Below, one piece after another: positions 1-11,392 of a stretch of DNA of 64,000 bases. Made by a program: the position numbers and the translations under genes. Within the stretch, counting starts at the first letter, position 1, and every line of letters begins with the position of its first letter. Origin of the DNA: Rhododendron vialii (Eukaryota > Streptophyta > Magnoliopsida > Ericales > Ericaceae); contig NC_080564.1 in the NCBI RefSeq assembly GCF_030253575.1, forward strand, positions 24,948,001 to 25,012,000, written 5' to 3'. The notes below the pieces were generated by a model. It worked only from the letters and a program-made list of their open reading frames with translations. It was not told the origin of the DNA and did no database searches.

Positions 1-620
1 ATCAGATTTCTTATTATACATTTTTTATATTCAAATATTCTTTGTTTTAAATATTCCTTGTTCTAATGTGGATGCCCTTAGAAAAACAAGAGACAACTCT
101 TTCCGAAGAATCTACCTTTACTTCGTGGTTAGTAAAGGAAAAGGATTATTCCCGAGGAAAAAATAAATGTTCTAAAACACACTTTATTACTGAAATATGT
201 ACTGCACGTTATCCATCTTCTTCTTCTTCTTCTTCTTTCTTCTTTTTTCTTTTTTCTTTTTTATTTATGGTAATACAAGGTGTTTGTGTAAGTTCGTGTG
301 CACTTCAGACTAATTCTAATAGCTCTTCTCATAACTGTTTCACACGCGTATATGTGGGGGTGAGATGGTCCCAAGAGTTCTATTGAAAATCAACTATACC
401 ATCCAAACGCCTTTACGTGATGGCTCCAAAAATTGTCGGTAAAAAGAATCAAACATAAGACTTCAGCGAAAAACAAATCCCTAAGTCCGAGACTAAGATC
501 ACTCATCACCCAGCCAACTTTTTGGGTTGCGTCATGGCATCCTATCTTTTCCCACGGATCAAAAAAAAAAAAAAATTCCTATCTTTTCCCCTTCAAAAAA
601 TCCCTGTTAGGTGTATAATT

Positions 621-718
621 CTTCTTTTGTTCATGATGACACGGTGGATATAGAGATCAGATTTAAGGTCTTCTTTTGTTCATGATGACACGGTGGATAT
701 ATAGATCAGATTTAAGGT
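621..718. repeat. Tandem duplication of a 49-bp unit
   Basis: Bases 621-669 (beginning cttcttttgttcatgatgac) repeat directly at 670-718 with only an extra 'ta' step and a shifted base near 700. Such a clean two-copy tandem suggests a recent local duplication. No function is visible. Confidence 0.85.
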
Positions 719-724
719 TGAGAG

Positions 725-779
725 ATTATTCAGTGTCCTTGGGACACCAAGCGACGGTGCCCCAAGAGCATTGAATAAT
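725..779. repeat. Short imperfect hairpin
   Basis: Arms 725-748 and 756-779 are inverted copies that match at about 20 of 24 positions, with a 7-base loop. It begins attattca and ends tgaataat. It could be a MITE relic or only a chance stem. Confidence 0.6.
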
Positions 780-1561
780 TTTTCTGAGATTGTAGAAACC
801 TAGCATTGCTCTTCTGTTTCCTGGTCATTTTTTCTGCGTTTACTTGACTTTTATGGCTGGGCTAATATCGGAATTACTATTTGACCCGAGTACCAAACTC
901 TGGTGTATTCTTTAATAGCTTCACATGGAATTCTTTTTTTGTTTCGAGTTTTTTCTTTAGCATTTTTACCACTTCAAAAAGCTCAATTTATTGACTTCAT
1001 TCCTTTTTCAAAATGGAAGTGCTTTTCATACAAAATGAAGTAATTTTTTCCTGAGTCTTCTCTTGCGGATTTTCTGAATCCTAGACTAGATCTTGGAAAA
1101 TTAGGGTTTGAGGCCGATGGTGTAAGCATGGTTAAAGAACATAAAGAAAGATACCCCAAGAGATTGGCCTAGTGCTCAAGATCCAGACTTAGCAGCAGTT
1201 TGCTTCTTCTTCTTTTTAATTATCAAGTTCTAAATCTTTCGGGTGTCAATATTTGTATGTCAATTCATTTGAGGATTTATCTTTACCTTAGGAACTAATG
1301 AGCGATGAAATTGGTGTCTCAAAAGTTAGTTGAGAATTGAGATGCGATTAAAGTTACCCAAATCCTATGAATTAAAAAGAATTAATTAAGGAACTTTGTC
1401 AACTAGCTAAAAAAATACTCCGTATTATTCATCCTTAGTTGGGGAGCGTGAGTGTGGTTTATGTTTGTCATGTAGGTCTCGTTATTCGTACCTCGTTACC
1501 TCGTCATATGTATCAAACCGAAGTAGTAGTTTTTTTTAAACTTCTTGTTTATGGAGCTACT

Positions 1562-1757
1562 GTTTTTGGGTGCCGAGGGATACCGTAGCAGTCAACGATT
1601 CCAGCCATTCAAACATGTTTTGAACGGTTCAGGCCACTCACCTCACCAGTCTCTTCTTTTTTTCTCTATCTAAAATCTGGACCGTCCAAAATATGTTTGA
1701 ACGGCTGAAATTATCGACAGATTACCACGTGTGTAGTACTCGCCCGACACCCAAAAC
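1562..1757. repeat. Foldback / MITE-like inverted repeat
   Basis: The left arm begins gtttttgggtgccgag and contains cattcaaacatgttttgaac. The right arm, read on the minus strand, begins gttttgggtgtcggg and contains cgttcaaacatattttggac. The arms are about 80-95 bp with a short T-rich centre. No ORF is present. I could not find a certain target-site duplication, so the family is unassigned. Confidence 0.55.
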
Positions 1758-2294
1758 TTCCCCTTTCATGGGATCCCTTGTTTTATCCATCAAATTACGT
1801 GCAGAAGGGGTGGTTGAAATGCAATGAAGACTCGGATCAAAAAAGAAAAAAAAGAAATGCAATGAAGACAAAATCCAACACCACCATGTTTTGGCCTTTT
1901 TTTAAGATTCTCACCTTAATTTAATTGGCTAGACGTCTGTTTCTGTTTATTTTTTTTGCCCCCACGGCCCCACACGGTAAGAGTATCTTACGATTCTTAC
2001 CGAGATATTCGATTAATCTCGATGTCCTGTATTAGTTATTCATTTAGACTAGTCAATCATAAAATATCTGCAAGTGGGATGGAGTGGAGTTGAGTATAAT
2101 TGGTGCTTCATTTATACTCTTAATTAATTTCATGCACGTGGGCATGGTTCAATTCCTGTAAGTACTTATCCCTTCTCCGAGTCCTCTAAGATAAAGTAGA
2201 TTAGGATTAACGAATAACAAAAAAATTTGATAAAATATCTAAACAATTTATTTTTAGATCATATTTCAAAAGTGAACTCAGCGAGGCCCCCAGC

Positions 2295-2642
2295 GCAGCC
2301 TTGCTGGCATCAGTCCGAAGATCGGAGACGTCCACTATGTAGAGCTCGTCGAATACTACAAGCGTACCAAAAATCAAATCGATCAAATATCGTTAAGTTC
2401 CTTGTCGGAACACATATAACTTGAAAAGAATAGATTCAATGGTTTTGATACAGTGTTTCGTATCCATTAGGATTCATTTTTTTTTTTCCAAGTTATATGT
2501 ATTCCGATGAGGCACTTAAAGATATTTGATCGAGTTGATTTTTGGTACACTTATTGTACTCGACGAGCTCTATGCAGTGAATGTCTCTGATCGTCGGACT
2601 GATGCCGGCAAGGCCATGCCAGCAGCCACGCAAAACCCACCC
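2295..2642. repeat. Large inverted repeat (about 130-bp arms)
   Basis: The left arm, about 2295-2425, and the right arm, about 2492-2642, are reverse complements with roughly four fifths identity. For example, gcatcagtccgaagatcgg on the left pairs with ccgatcgtcggactgatgc on the right, and the central arm parts pair gtaccaaaaatcaaatcgat with atcgagttgatttttggtac. The loop is about 65 bp and contains a T-tract. It has the shape of a non-autonomous foldback transposon or a long hairpin transcript source. No target-site duplication was confirmed. Confidence 0.7.
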
Positions 2643-3843
2643 CGGGTTCTTCAAAAGTGGAGGGGAAAGATGCTGGGTTGAAGCCAGCTGTGGGGTCAAT
2701 TACCTTTGGCATATAATTTCTTTTTTCAGACTTGACAATTGAAAAAAAAAAAAAAAACCACTGTAAAATGCAAAACAAAAAGGAGTTAAGAGTGTCTGTG
2801 TATATATATGTTCGTAACATAAACTTCAAATTACAATGGACCAAAAAAAAACCTTCACTGAAACACCACACAAAAACTATTTAAAGTAGATATCGAATCG
2901 TACTTGTTTTAATTAGCAAAATAGTGCCACATGAACAAGTTCAATTCTGACTAAAAATTATCAACCATAGATCCATAAGGTCCAACCCAGTTACACACAC
3001 AATGAATAATTCGTTTACCTACATAAATTTTAATTACAAAAAAATGAGGAAAATTACCTATACAGTCTACTTTGACTTGCGAATACCAAACCCAATCAAG
3101 GTTTCCCAATTTTAGGGGTACATCTAAGGTTCTAACGAGAAAAAGAAAAAAGAATCACGATCTAAAAAATAATTAGTAAAATATTCCCAATTTAATTAGG
3201 TTCTTAGTTTTTAGGAATTTCAAATTGGAGTCCAGAGATTCTTTTTTTCATCTCAATCTTCATCTTCTATTCTAGGTTGGACGCGCGAGAGTAGGAGGGA
3301 GTTCCTTTCCATGCATTTTGATTTTGTTTGCCAAACGAGAAGTCTAGGACCACCGCGTGGTGGCCACCGGTCACAGCAGGGCCCAACCTTGGCCACATGA
3401 CCAAAAGCGGAGGTTACATTGGCCATTCGAACCAAACTATTCCAAGGAAAACATGCTTCGTTCACTTGTGTTCCGATATCCGATTAATCTCGATGCTAAT
3501 ACAGAAGACAAACTTAACGGGACGAACAAACGGTTCGGGAGACGCACAAATATCCAAAATGGACCCCATCGTGAGAGTACAACACCAATAAGTGTGTGAC
3601 TACCACACAAATGTGACGGTGCTCTACGAGTAAAGAATAATTTTCGGGCCGGTCACTACGGGGCCCAAACTTTCGTCGTTACTCATATCCCATAAGTTTT
3701 GTTTTGTGTAATGGAAAGGGTGGATGCAAATTGACTCCTTATCCTCTTTCTTTCCTTCCTTCCCACTAAACAACACCAAACCAAAAACAGAGGACACTAC
3801 TTTCACAATTTTGGACTACAACTCATTTTCTTCGTTCACAGGA

Positions 3844-5640
3844 ATGGCTGAGGCCGTCATGAGTTTCACAGTTGTCAAGCCAAACATCCACAGTTCCCTC
3901 CAAGCAACAAAGTTAGACTCGAACCCAACATTGAAACAAGTAAATCCTGGCACTCAATTCCATATATGTTTTCAAATTCCATCAAACTTTTTGGTGCTAG
4001 AAATGAATACCCCTTTCTTGATTTTGCAGCTTAGGCAGTGCTCAAGCATTGGATTGAAAAATGGCTGGCATCAGGTGAGTCAAATTTTTAATTTTCCTGG
4101 CAACCAAACAGAAAAGGAAGGTTCTGAATTTATATTTTTTAATAACAAAATACACTGATTTTATCTCTTTACGTACAATAATAGATTGAAGGCAGCAAGA
4201 GTAGAAGAGGGTCCTTGAGCAAAGTGAATGCTTTACCAGATTGGCCACTAATGGCAGTTATGGTGGACCATATGGAAGGCCAAAGAGACATCATATTACA
4301 AAAGTCTGTTTGGCACCTCAATAATGATGAAATAAAGAATGTTTGTGAGTATTTTCTCACTCAATTTTTTCCCTCTCTCTCCAGCTTTCATTTTGAATGG
4401 ATATGCTTGAAATATGAATTTTAGAAGAAATTTGTGCCGGGTCTGGGTAAAACTCGCATTTACTCGGACCTCTAAACTTGACCTTTGCTCTTCTCCTGAA
4501 CCCGACTTCCCTGCGAGCAGCATCGTTAGAATTGCCCGACTGAAGTTTTTTTTAACTTATTTATATCCTGCCTCGTCTCTCAAAGATTCTCCATTGGGTA
4601 CTTCAAAAAAAATTGTTCTCTTAGATTTTTTCTCTGTTTTTTGGTTGAAGAAAATGTAAGTACTTCTTGCTTGTTTTTGAATTATAGATACATTATACAT
4701 AATGTTCACAGTTTGGGGATGCTGCTTCTTTGGTGCCACAAAAGTAAGCATTTCTCAGTCAGACCAATTTTGAATAATTGACATTGTTGAAATCTGGTAA
4801 CATATCCAAAATCATGAATTCCTGATTCATGATCAACATGGTTTAGGATCCATACTATGACTCAGAGCAGTACAGGAAAGATGGAGGAGATGGTACTGGG
4901 CATTGGGTTTATGAGAAGGTAAAATTTTATTTTTCACTTCATGCTTTGACTAGTTTTTTACACGAACAAGGATACAATATATCCTGACAACCCGAAATTA
5001 TAATGGGAACACAGGTTGGACTTGCATAACTCGATGAGAATTTGGATAACCATTTTGTTCTTCATGTTGACCCGTTGACACAAAGTGACATGCTCAAACA
5101 CGTCACAACACCGCACGATGCATGTTGCAGAATACCAACTATGTGCCATGGTTTGGCTATCGTCTTTTTGTTGGTTTTATTTTTTATGTGATTCTGATGA
5201 TACAATAAAATGTGTTGATTTTTGTTATAAATTAAACAGGCTCTATGTATATAACATTGCTATGCGTGTAAATTTTATCTACACCCTAGAATCATTTTCA
5301 ATTGAAAAGGCCGTTAGCAATGTCCACCCGAGCATGATATGGTTCTAAGTAGTTTGGGTTGGTTGGTAAGTGTTTTGACCCCAAACCCTAAATGACACAA
5401 CTCAAACACGACACGACAAGATGCATACAAGATGCCCATCTGGTCATGCCTAATTAATGTTTCACGGTGAAGTTATGATATTAGTGAAACTGTACGACAA
5501 TTATACTGTAGCAAGAAGATATGGAAGAATCTGCCAGAGCAGAGCTGTGGCGTGAGGAGCTGATTGAAGAGATAGAACAGAAGGTTGGAGGGCTGAGAGA
5601 ATTGGAAGAGGCTGGGAAGAAGGAAAAACTTGTTAAATGA
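3844..5640 (+). CDS. CBP1/MEE14-like protein, six exons
   Basis: Exons 3844-3939, 4030-4074, 4185-4344, 4688-4743, 4847-4918 and 5512-5640 join in phase at GT-AG introns and give 185 residues. Recognisable stretches are DWPLMAVMVDHMEGQRD and QKSVWHLNNDEIKN in exon 3, a hydrophobic YIMFTVWGCCFFGATK in exon 4, DPYYDSEQYRKDGGDGTG in exon 5, and an acidic helical tail with ELWREELIEEIEQKVGGL in exon 6. I recall these from the small plant family of Arabidopsis CCG-binding protein 1 (CBP1, MEE14, about 200 residues), linked to central-cell control of pollen-tube guidance. The single hydrophobic stretch could be a membrane segment. An in-frame ATG at 3724 could add 40 residues, but its serine/phenylalanine-rich content looks like leader; ATG 3844 (MAEAVMSF) is preferred. 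No lesion is seen, so the gene looks functional. The exon structure is strong; the family name rests on memory. Confidence 0.8.
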
Positions 5641-6229
5641 TTCTTTTACATCCATCTCTGCATTTGTTTCCATTGTACTCAATTGATAATGATGTATATA
5701 CCTTGTACACCGTGAAGTTTCACTTGATTTTATAGGTGGAAATGGTTTGAGACAAATATGGTTCTCTCAATCCGGCCTCTTGCTGATTGAATATTTATTA
5801 TACGGTCTTGTTTAAATGGCCAATTAGATGGAGTATGTAAGCTCCAAAAAGCCGAGACTTTCATGCATCTCTTTTATCGAGTTATAATTCATTTTATGTA
5901 TTGATGAGTCGATTTCTGGCACGCTTGGTCTCGCCAACATGCAAAGAAAAATTTAAACACCGGTGTGGTGCCTACCAATACTCCTAAGTCAGATTGTTTG
6001 TGGAAAGAGGTGTACTGAACTCGAGCGCATCAGGTTGCTAGAGTTGCATACCTGTCCCCGTTGTCTAGATAATGATCTTACAGGTTTTTTTTAAGGAGGT
6101 TGAGTCCTAGTTGGATTGAAATCATAGATCGTTGGGATGTAGATAAAGACGGCACTGATTTTTGGAGCGTTTTGGAGTTATTCTAGAGGAGATTATGATT
6201 TCTAAAGAGATTCCTTTCATGCTAGTTTA
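5641..6229. other. Intergenic, nothing recognised
   Basis: This holds the presumed 3' UTR of the CBP1-like gene (AT-rich, with aataaa-like runs near 5700-5800) and then unremarkable sequence. I see no coding exon, RNA gene or repeat. Confidence 0.4.
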
Positions 6230-6785
6230 ATACTATGAATGAGAGAATGGAGGGTTGGGGACTTGGGGTGTGATCCTATTGCAACAGATTCCGTCCGGAT
6301 GGGATTCATGGCTGTCCAGACGGCCACACAAGGAGTCAAAGGCAGAAGATTCTTGAAATCCCGTCAAGACGGGATTGAGGGTCATCTTAACGGACCTTGT
6401 TAGGATTAATTGCATCCCGACAAGATGCAACGCCCGATATACCTATTTATATATCCTTAATGCATTTTAAGGTTAGAACTTCCTTTTTTAAAGAGGCTAT
6501 ATCATAAGAGAAAGAATTTGAGAGTGTTTTTCCATTGATTCAATAGTAAGTGTGCGGCTCCGACAAGTTAACATGTTGTCAAATCTCGTATATCTTGTCT
6601 CTCGTTCTTCCTTTGCTTTCTTTTTTTGTCGTTTATGTTTGTTCTGTTATTCATACTTCCAGACCTTGAGAGTTTGCGAGATTGAATGAGTAGATTAATC
6701 CTACCAATTGACATCAGAGTTGCGGTTGCAGAGAGGATGTTTGAGCGATCTAGGGCTTTAACGAGAAGACCACTTGGTCATAAAG
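6230..6785 (+). repeat. Possible decayed LTR / TRIM-like remnant
   Basis: The stretch has the texture of a Copia-type LTR: a tatttatatatcc TATA-like site near 6442, a short transcribed-type region, and at about 6710-6725 'caattgacatcagagttgcgg', which resembles a decayed initiator-Met primer-binding site (usual form tggtatcagagc). No second LTR, coding domain or target duplication is visible. Low confidence. Confidence 0.3.
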
Positions 6786-8891
6786 ATTCTTAATTAAGGT
6801 TGATTTTGCCTCAAGATTTACAATGCCATATCATTGTCTTGATATTATCTAATACGTGCATATAAACTCATCATAGGCAATACGGTCGTAGAGAAACAAA
6901 CCCAAAACAACTTAGGAGAAAACATTGCATTCCATCCGCTGAAAGTAGGGAAAATTACCCCAGTTTCAATTGTTCCTACCTTTTGGTGAGTTGTTTTGTG
7001 TCCATTCTCTCCTAGTTTAGTTTTTATTTTGGTCTGCTGGTTTTCTGTTCTGATTCAGTTTTTCCTGATACACCCCTAAGCACTGCAGTTTGGTTTTGAT
7101 TTCAATCAAAAATTTACCATGAAAAAAAACAAAAACCCATATTCGCTCAAAGACACATTCACAAATTTGTCACGTCGACAAAATTTTAACTGACCCAGTT
7201 GTGACCTTATTCTACATAAAACAAGTTCGGAATTAATCATTAAAAGGGATTGAAACAAATATTGAGAACAAGTATGTTGTTTAATGGAGTACAACATAAC
7301 CACGAAAAACCCAAGTAAATAAACCCAAAATGCATTCGCAAAATGCAAGCTTTGAAGAAGGCGACATGCGACAAAGTTGTCAATAGAATACGCAAGAATA
7401 CTGGAAAAAAATGAAGTCTAATAGGAGTAAGTGCATCAGAGAGATTCCCGAAGACAAATCATCATTCTCCAATATGGAGGTGCTGATGTCCTCGTCTGTT
7501 TCATCGTCACTTGCACAAACACATCACATGCTAAAAACAAATTTCTTTCAAACTCTCATAACAATGTTAAATAATACTTTGCTACGAACTTCGACAAAGG
7601 AATTTGATTAAGTGAGAAATTCAGCATCGAGAAAAAAAGGACCATGATTCATGTTCTATGTCCGAACGGGTGCCTCAGTTTAAGTTGTTTTCATAGTAGA
7701 CACTCAAAGATACATTAAAACCATCATTGGCACCGTAAATCCAATTCCAATTCCAAAAGTTTTACAGTTAAACTTCATTCTAAATAACCCAGAGAGATTT
7801 CAAAACCCAAAGACTAAATTAATTATGCACACAATGTGGAATTATAAACAGAGAAGCCACAAAAATAACTTGCAGGAAATTTTGTAAATGAATAAACGGT
7901 ACCGAAATTTTTGGATTCAGATTTGGATCGAATCCAGTCCATTGATTGACAGACCTATTTTGGAATACTGTTGAAAGTATTTAACGGGAAAAAAAAACCC
8001 AATTGCCACACCAAATTGACCAAATAAAATAAGAAATTCAGTCCAAATCCGAAGCCAAAAAAAGAAAAGAAATTAAATTTGGTGGAAATACCTCAAAGCC
8101 TCAGGTAAAGTTAAGTTTCATAGTGATATACTCGAAGTATATTTGTACCCATCATAGGCATAGGCATATGCAAATCCCACCACAATCAATGAAAATCAGC
8201 AACGAATATACAGATTAGAGTACACCAACAGAACGAATTGAAGACAAAAAAAGATGAGTCTTTTCTAAATACAGTAATAATTAACCAACAAAAACAGCAC
8301 TCTGAACTTAAAAAAAAATCACACCTTTTTACTACTATTCAAGGAAAATAACAAACAGCATAAGAAAACTAATCCCTGGGCCTGAATAAAGGAACTGGAG
8401 CCCCCCCTTTCCCTTCAGCTTATCTCTGAGATTGGCCGATTAGGGTTTGCTTTGCCTCTATGTATGTATGTATAGGTGTATATATAGGACTGTAAGCAAA
8501 GCGTTTCAAGCTACTCTCCACTCCACTCCACTAGGTTAAACGAATGAGAATGATCTCTCCAGCGCATGCGGGTGAACCGACAAGTCAAGTTGGACGGCTA
8601 GGATTTCATTAGTGGGGTAGTGTCAGATCGGGAAAAGGCCATACTACTATTAACAGGACAAACGCAAATTTATTTTTTATTGTTCTTCCATGGTAAATCT
8701 AGGGTTTCTAAAACGCAAAATTGATTTATTTTTTTTTAATCGAGCAATTCGAAATTAAAACCTAAATATTACTGTATGAACCAGAACCAGAACCAGGTCC
8801 AAGCTATATGGGATCCCAAAAAAAAAAAAAAAAAAAAAAAGTTCCTAGCTATTAATTATAAAATAAACCTTTTAGCAGCTCTGAACAAGAA
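6786..8891. other. Long non-coding stretch, possible minus-strand exon near 7.4-7.5 kb
   Basis: Most of this is A-rich sequence without structure. On the minus strand about 7430-7515 reads as an acidic peptide (around DDETDEDISTSILENDD) that could be an exon, but no neighbouring exons or splice frame support it. Bases 8395-8560 are C/T-rich with tatatatagg and could be a promoter and leader. Nothing here is assigned. Confidence 0.3.
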
Positions 8892-8962
8892 GCACCAGTG
8901 GTCTAGTGGTAGAATAGTACCCTGCCACGGTACAGACCCGGGTTCGATTCCCGGCTGGTGCA
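8892..8962 (+). tRNA. trnG-GCC: tRNA-Gly (anticodon GCC)
   Basis: The 71-base sequence folds as a standard cloverleaf. The acceptor arms gcaccag and ctggtgc pair perfectly. The A-box-like part is tggtctagtggtaga and the B-box is ggttcgattcc. The anticodon loop ctgccac places GCC at 8924-8926, and A is the discriminator base. No intron and no encoded CCA, as expected for a nuclear gene. A T6 run at 8968-8973 is the Pol III terminator. An A-tract of about 20 bases lies at 8819-8840. It should decode GGC/GGU glycine codons and looks functional. Confidence 0.97.
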
Positions 8963-8967
8963 GTTTC

Positions 8968-8973
8968 TTTTTT
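8968..8973 (+). terminator. Pol III terminator of tRNA-Gly
   Basis: A run of six T lies 5 bases after the tRNA 3' end, the usual RNA polymerase III stop. Confidence 0.85.
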
Positions 8974-9377
8974 AATGTGTTTTTCTCTCTGTTATTTGTT
9001 TGTTTCTTTTTTCATTTTGTTTGATTTGGAATTTATTTTTTTCCCCCCAAAGCAGGATACATCAGCGGGAGTTAGGAGCAGTTAGACTATCCATAGTCCT
9101 TGATGCAGGCAAATATTTGGCTTATTCTAGCAAAATAATAATTTTAGTTTATTATGTAAGAATAGTATTTTATTAGGAAGTTAGTATATTCGATTCCAAT
9201 ATCCTTTTAGGAATCTTCGAATTAGGGAAGGGAAGTAACCATCCTAGAAACAATAATTTTACTATTTTTGCTAGTTTCTTGTTCCCTAAGAATTAGAATT
9301 ATTTCATAGTATCCTAGGAAATTATGTGAAGTGTATATATTCTCTTCGTCTTGTGTCTTCATTCTCAATCCCAGACG

Positions 9378-9417
<40 letters not shown>

Positions 9418-9480
9418 CGGTTTTTTTAGCCTGCCTGCCAACCCTTTCTCTCGCTCTCACGCCCAGCAGCCGGGCAACAT
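8974..9480 (+). promoter_or_regulatory. Probable promoter/leader with (CT)n before a decayed gene
   Basis: AT-rich sequence ends in gtgtatatattctcttcgtc (TATA-like at about 9332-9341) followed by a C/T-rich leader with a pure (CT)n run at 9381-9415. CT-rich leaders are common in plant genes and in LTRs, and the 9.2-kb part could also be LTR-derived. No protein is assigned to it. Confidence 0.35.
9381..9415 (+). repeat. (CT)n microsatellite
   Basis: Uninterrupted CT dinucleotides for about 35 bases in the putative leader of the following decayed gene. Confidence 0.95.
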
Positions 9481-9483
9481 TGA

Positions 9484-10511
9484 GTCACCTGCAGCCACCA
9501 CCACCTAAACAGCAACAGCAACAACAACCAAGGTATGGATTCGAGGGTCGTTACCAAAACGAAGAGTATTCGAGGCGTCGTTATGGAATTGGGGCTTTCG
9601 CACAAGGAAAGGAAAGGTTAGAGCATACGGATAGGGTTTCGAGGCGTGATAGGCGTCGTTATCGAAATGAAGAGTATTCGAGGCGTCGTTATGGAATTGG
9701 GGCTTTCGCGCAAGGAAAGGAAGGGTTACAGCATATAGATAGGGTTTCGAGGCATGACAGGCGTCGTTATCAAAATGAAGAGTATTTGAGTCGTCGTTAT
9801 GAATGAAGAGTATTCGAGGCGTCATTATCGAAACCATGAAGATTTTAGTAGTATGGGTTCGATGTTTGACCTTGGGAGCTTGTTGATATGGATCTAGGTT
9901 TTCCCATTGTAGGTTTTGTGCAAGGAAAGGAAGCATCAAAAGTGCCTTTTGATCCAAAAAGCATGATCACTTGGCCAGCGTTGAAAGATAGAAACATTAA
10001 TAAAGATGATCACTCGTACAACATTGGGGACGCCATGTGAATCTTGAAATGGGTCTTGGACAAAATGCGCGAAACTAGTGTAATGCTAAAGGAGGAACAT
10101 TTTCTTTTAGCAAAATATTGTCGATTTACACCCCAAGAGCATATGCATTACCTTAGGAGGATGAAGGAGAGTGACGGGTTTGATATCGAGGGTTTTCTTG
10201 ATAATATTGATCCTTGGGATATGTCTATTAGACCAATGAAGCTTCACTTGTTCCCCCCTGATAATGTGATATGGAAGAGCCTCGAAGATTACTCAAAGGT
10301 TGCTCTTGACAAGTACAAGCAGCATACCAGGGCAACAAAGTACCAGTTTGCATTGTTGCTCAAGGCAAACTGTCGCAGTGGTTGCCCTTTAGTGTATTAT
10401 ATTACCTTTCAGGACCATGATGTGGCTCGTTCTCATAACAAGAATTTCCAAGCTTGCTTAACTATTATTCTGAATGAGACAGTGGTCCCTTTATGTAGGC
10501 CTAAACCGTAG
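9484..10511 (+). pseudogene. Decayed gene: 36-residue repeats plus a cystatin-like C-terminal part
   Basis: The 5' part carries three tandem 108-bp units beginning at 9549, 9657 and 9765. Each encodes a basic 36-residue repeat with the pattern RRY-NEEYSRRRYGIGAFAQGKE. A fourth partial unit is out of frame after about 9800. A later segment, about 9915-10511, reads in one frame broken by TGA at 10038-10040. It includes WVLDKMRETSVMLKEEHF, ESDGFDIEGF and a C-terminal stretch with YSKVALDKYKQHTRATKYQF followed by VYYITFQDHD. That last pattern resembles plant cystatin/monellin-fold (UPF0725-like) proteins, a weak assignment from memory. With a frameshift, an internal stop and a MITE just downstream, this is most likely a pseudogene. 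Confidence 0.5.
9549..9830 (+). repeat. Three-unit 108-bp coding tandem repeat
   Basis: Units start at 9549, 9657 and 9765, a period of exactly 108 bp, which keeps the frame. The third unit is cut short and a further partial copy follows after a 2-base shift. The units differ by only a few bases, so the expansion is fairly recent. Confidence 0.9.
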
Positions 10512-10545
10512 TTCTAACTACTTGAAAGGATCGGCCCTCGACTAA

Positions 10546-11392
10546 GGGCCTGTCTGATAAAATTGAAAACTGAAACTGAATGCTAAAAAATTAAGTACTG
10601 AAAACTGAATGCTGAATTTTTTAAGCTAATAAGCTGTTTGGTAAGCATATTAAGTACTAAATTAAAAAAATGATAAATTAATTTTAGTCCCGATTCTCTC
10701 TTAATTTACTAATGGTCACAATGTACTTAAAAAATGGTGGAATGGTGATTGTGGTGGTGGTGTGTTGGTGGTGATGGAGTGGCGGCGGCGGCGGTGTTGG
10801 AGTGCTGGCGATAGTGGTGTAATGGTGGTGGTGGAGTGATGGTGATGTAACGGTGGCAGTGAGTGGTGGTGGCGGTGGTGGTGTAATGGTGGTGGTGGCG
10901 GTAGAGTGATGGTGTAATGGTGACAGTGAGTGGTGTCGGTGAGTGATAATTGTGCAATGGTGGCATTGTGGTGACGGCGGCGGTGACGGTGTGATAGTGG
11001 TGGTGGTAGTCTAATAATGTTAGTGGTGGTGATGGAGTGATAGGGAAGTGGTGGTGGTGGTGGGGTGGTGAAGGAGTGGTGGTAGTGGTGGTGGAGTGGT
11101 GGTGGTGGTGGCGATGGTGGCGAAGTGGTGATGGTGGTGGTAGTGGTGATGGTGATGGTGGCGAAGTGGTGGTGGTGGTAGTGGTGGTATGGTGATTAAA
11201 TGAAAGTATATAAGAATTCAGCCAAAATTAAGTAGCTCAAAGCTACTTAATTTTTTTTCAACTTTTTAGCCTACATTTTAAGTAGCACTTAATTTGTTAA
11301 GCAATGTATAATATCGTTATCAAACTTATTAAATCACTTATTACTTAATTGATTCAGTTTTAAGTGCTGAATTTAAGTTATCAAACAAGCCC
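10546..11392. mobile_element. PIF/Harbinger-type (Tourist-like) MITE with an internal TGG array
   Basis: The left end is gggcctgtctgataa. The right end, read on the minus strand, is gggcttgtttgataa. The 3-bp duplication TAA flanks it at 10543-10545 and 11393-11395. A TAA duplication and ends of the form GGGCCTGTTTG are typical of Tourist-like MITEs. No transposase frame exists, so it is non-autonomous. Its middle is filled by a TGG-rich minisatellite. Joining the flanks across the insertion gives a short open stretch (see findings), so it may have landed in a gene. Confidence 0.8.
10730..11200 (+). repeat. Degenerate TGG-rich minisatellite inside the MITE
   Basis: About 470 bases are built from ggtggtggtg, gtgatggtg, ggtgtaatgg and similar words, strongly purine/T-biased on the plus strand. 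There is no clean period. The open frames it creates on both strands are artefacts of composition. Confidence 0.9.

Larger units (their letters stand above)
1..3843. other. AT-rich intergenic DNA with small foldback repeats
   Basis: I see no convincing coding exon here. The open frames are short, low in complexity or fall inside inverted repeats. The stretch holds a tandem 49-bp duplication, a short hairpin and two larger inverted repeats, listed separately. The last 100-200 bases should include the promoter and leader of the gene starting at 3844, but I cannot place a clear TATA box. Confidence 0.5.

Noticed and set aside
3328-3599. Overlapping plus-strand frames near 3.4 kb
   Set aside because: No domain, no exon partners, and two frames are open together in the same short GC-richer patch. 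Treated as non-coding.
10727-10966. His/Thr/Pro-rich minus-strand frame
   Set aside because: It is the complement of the TGG minisatellite in the MITE; composition alone explains it.
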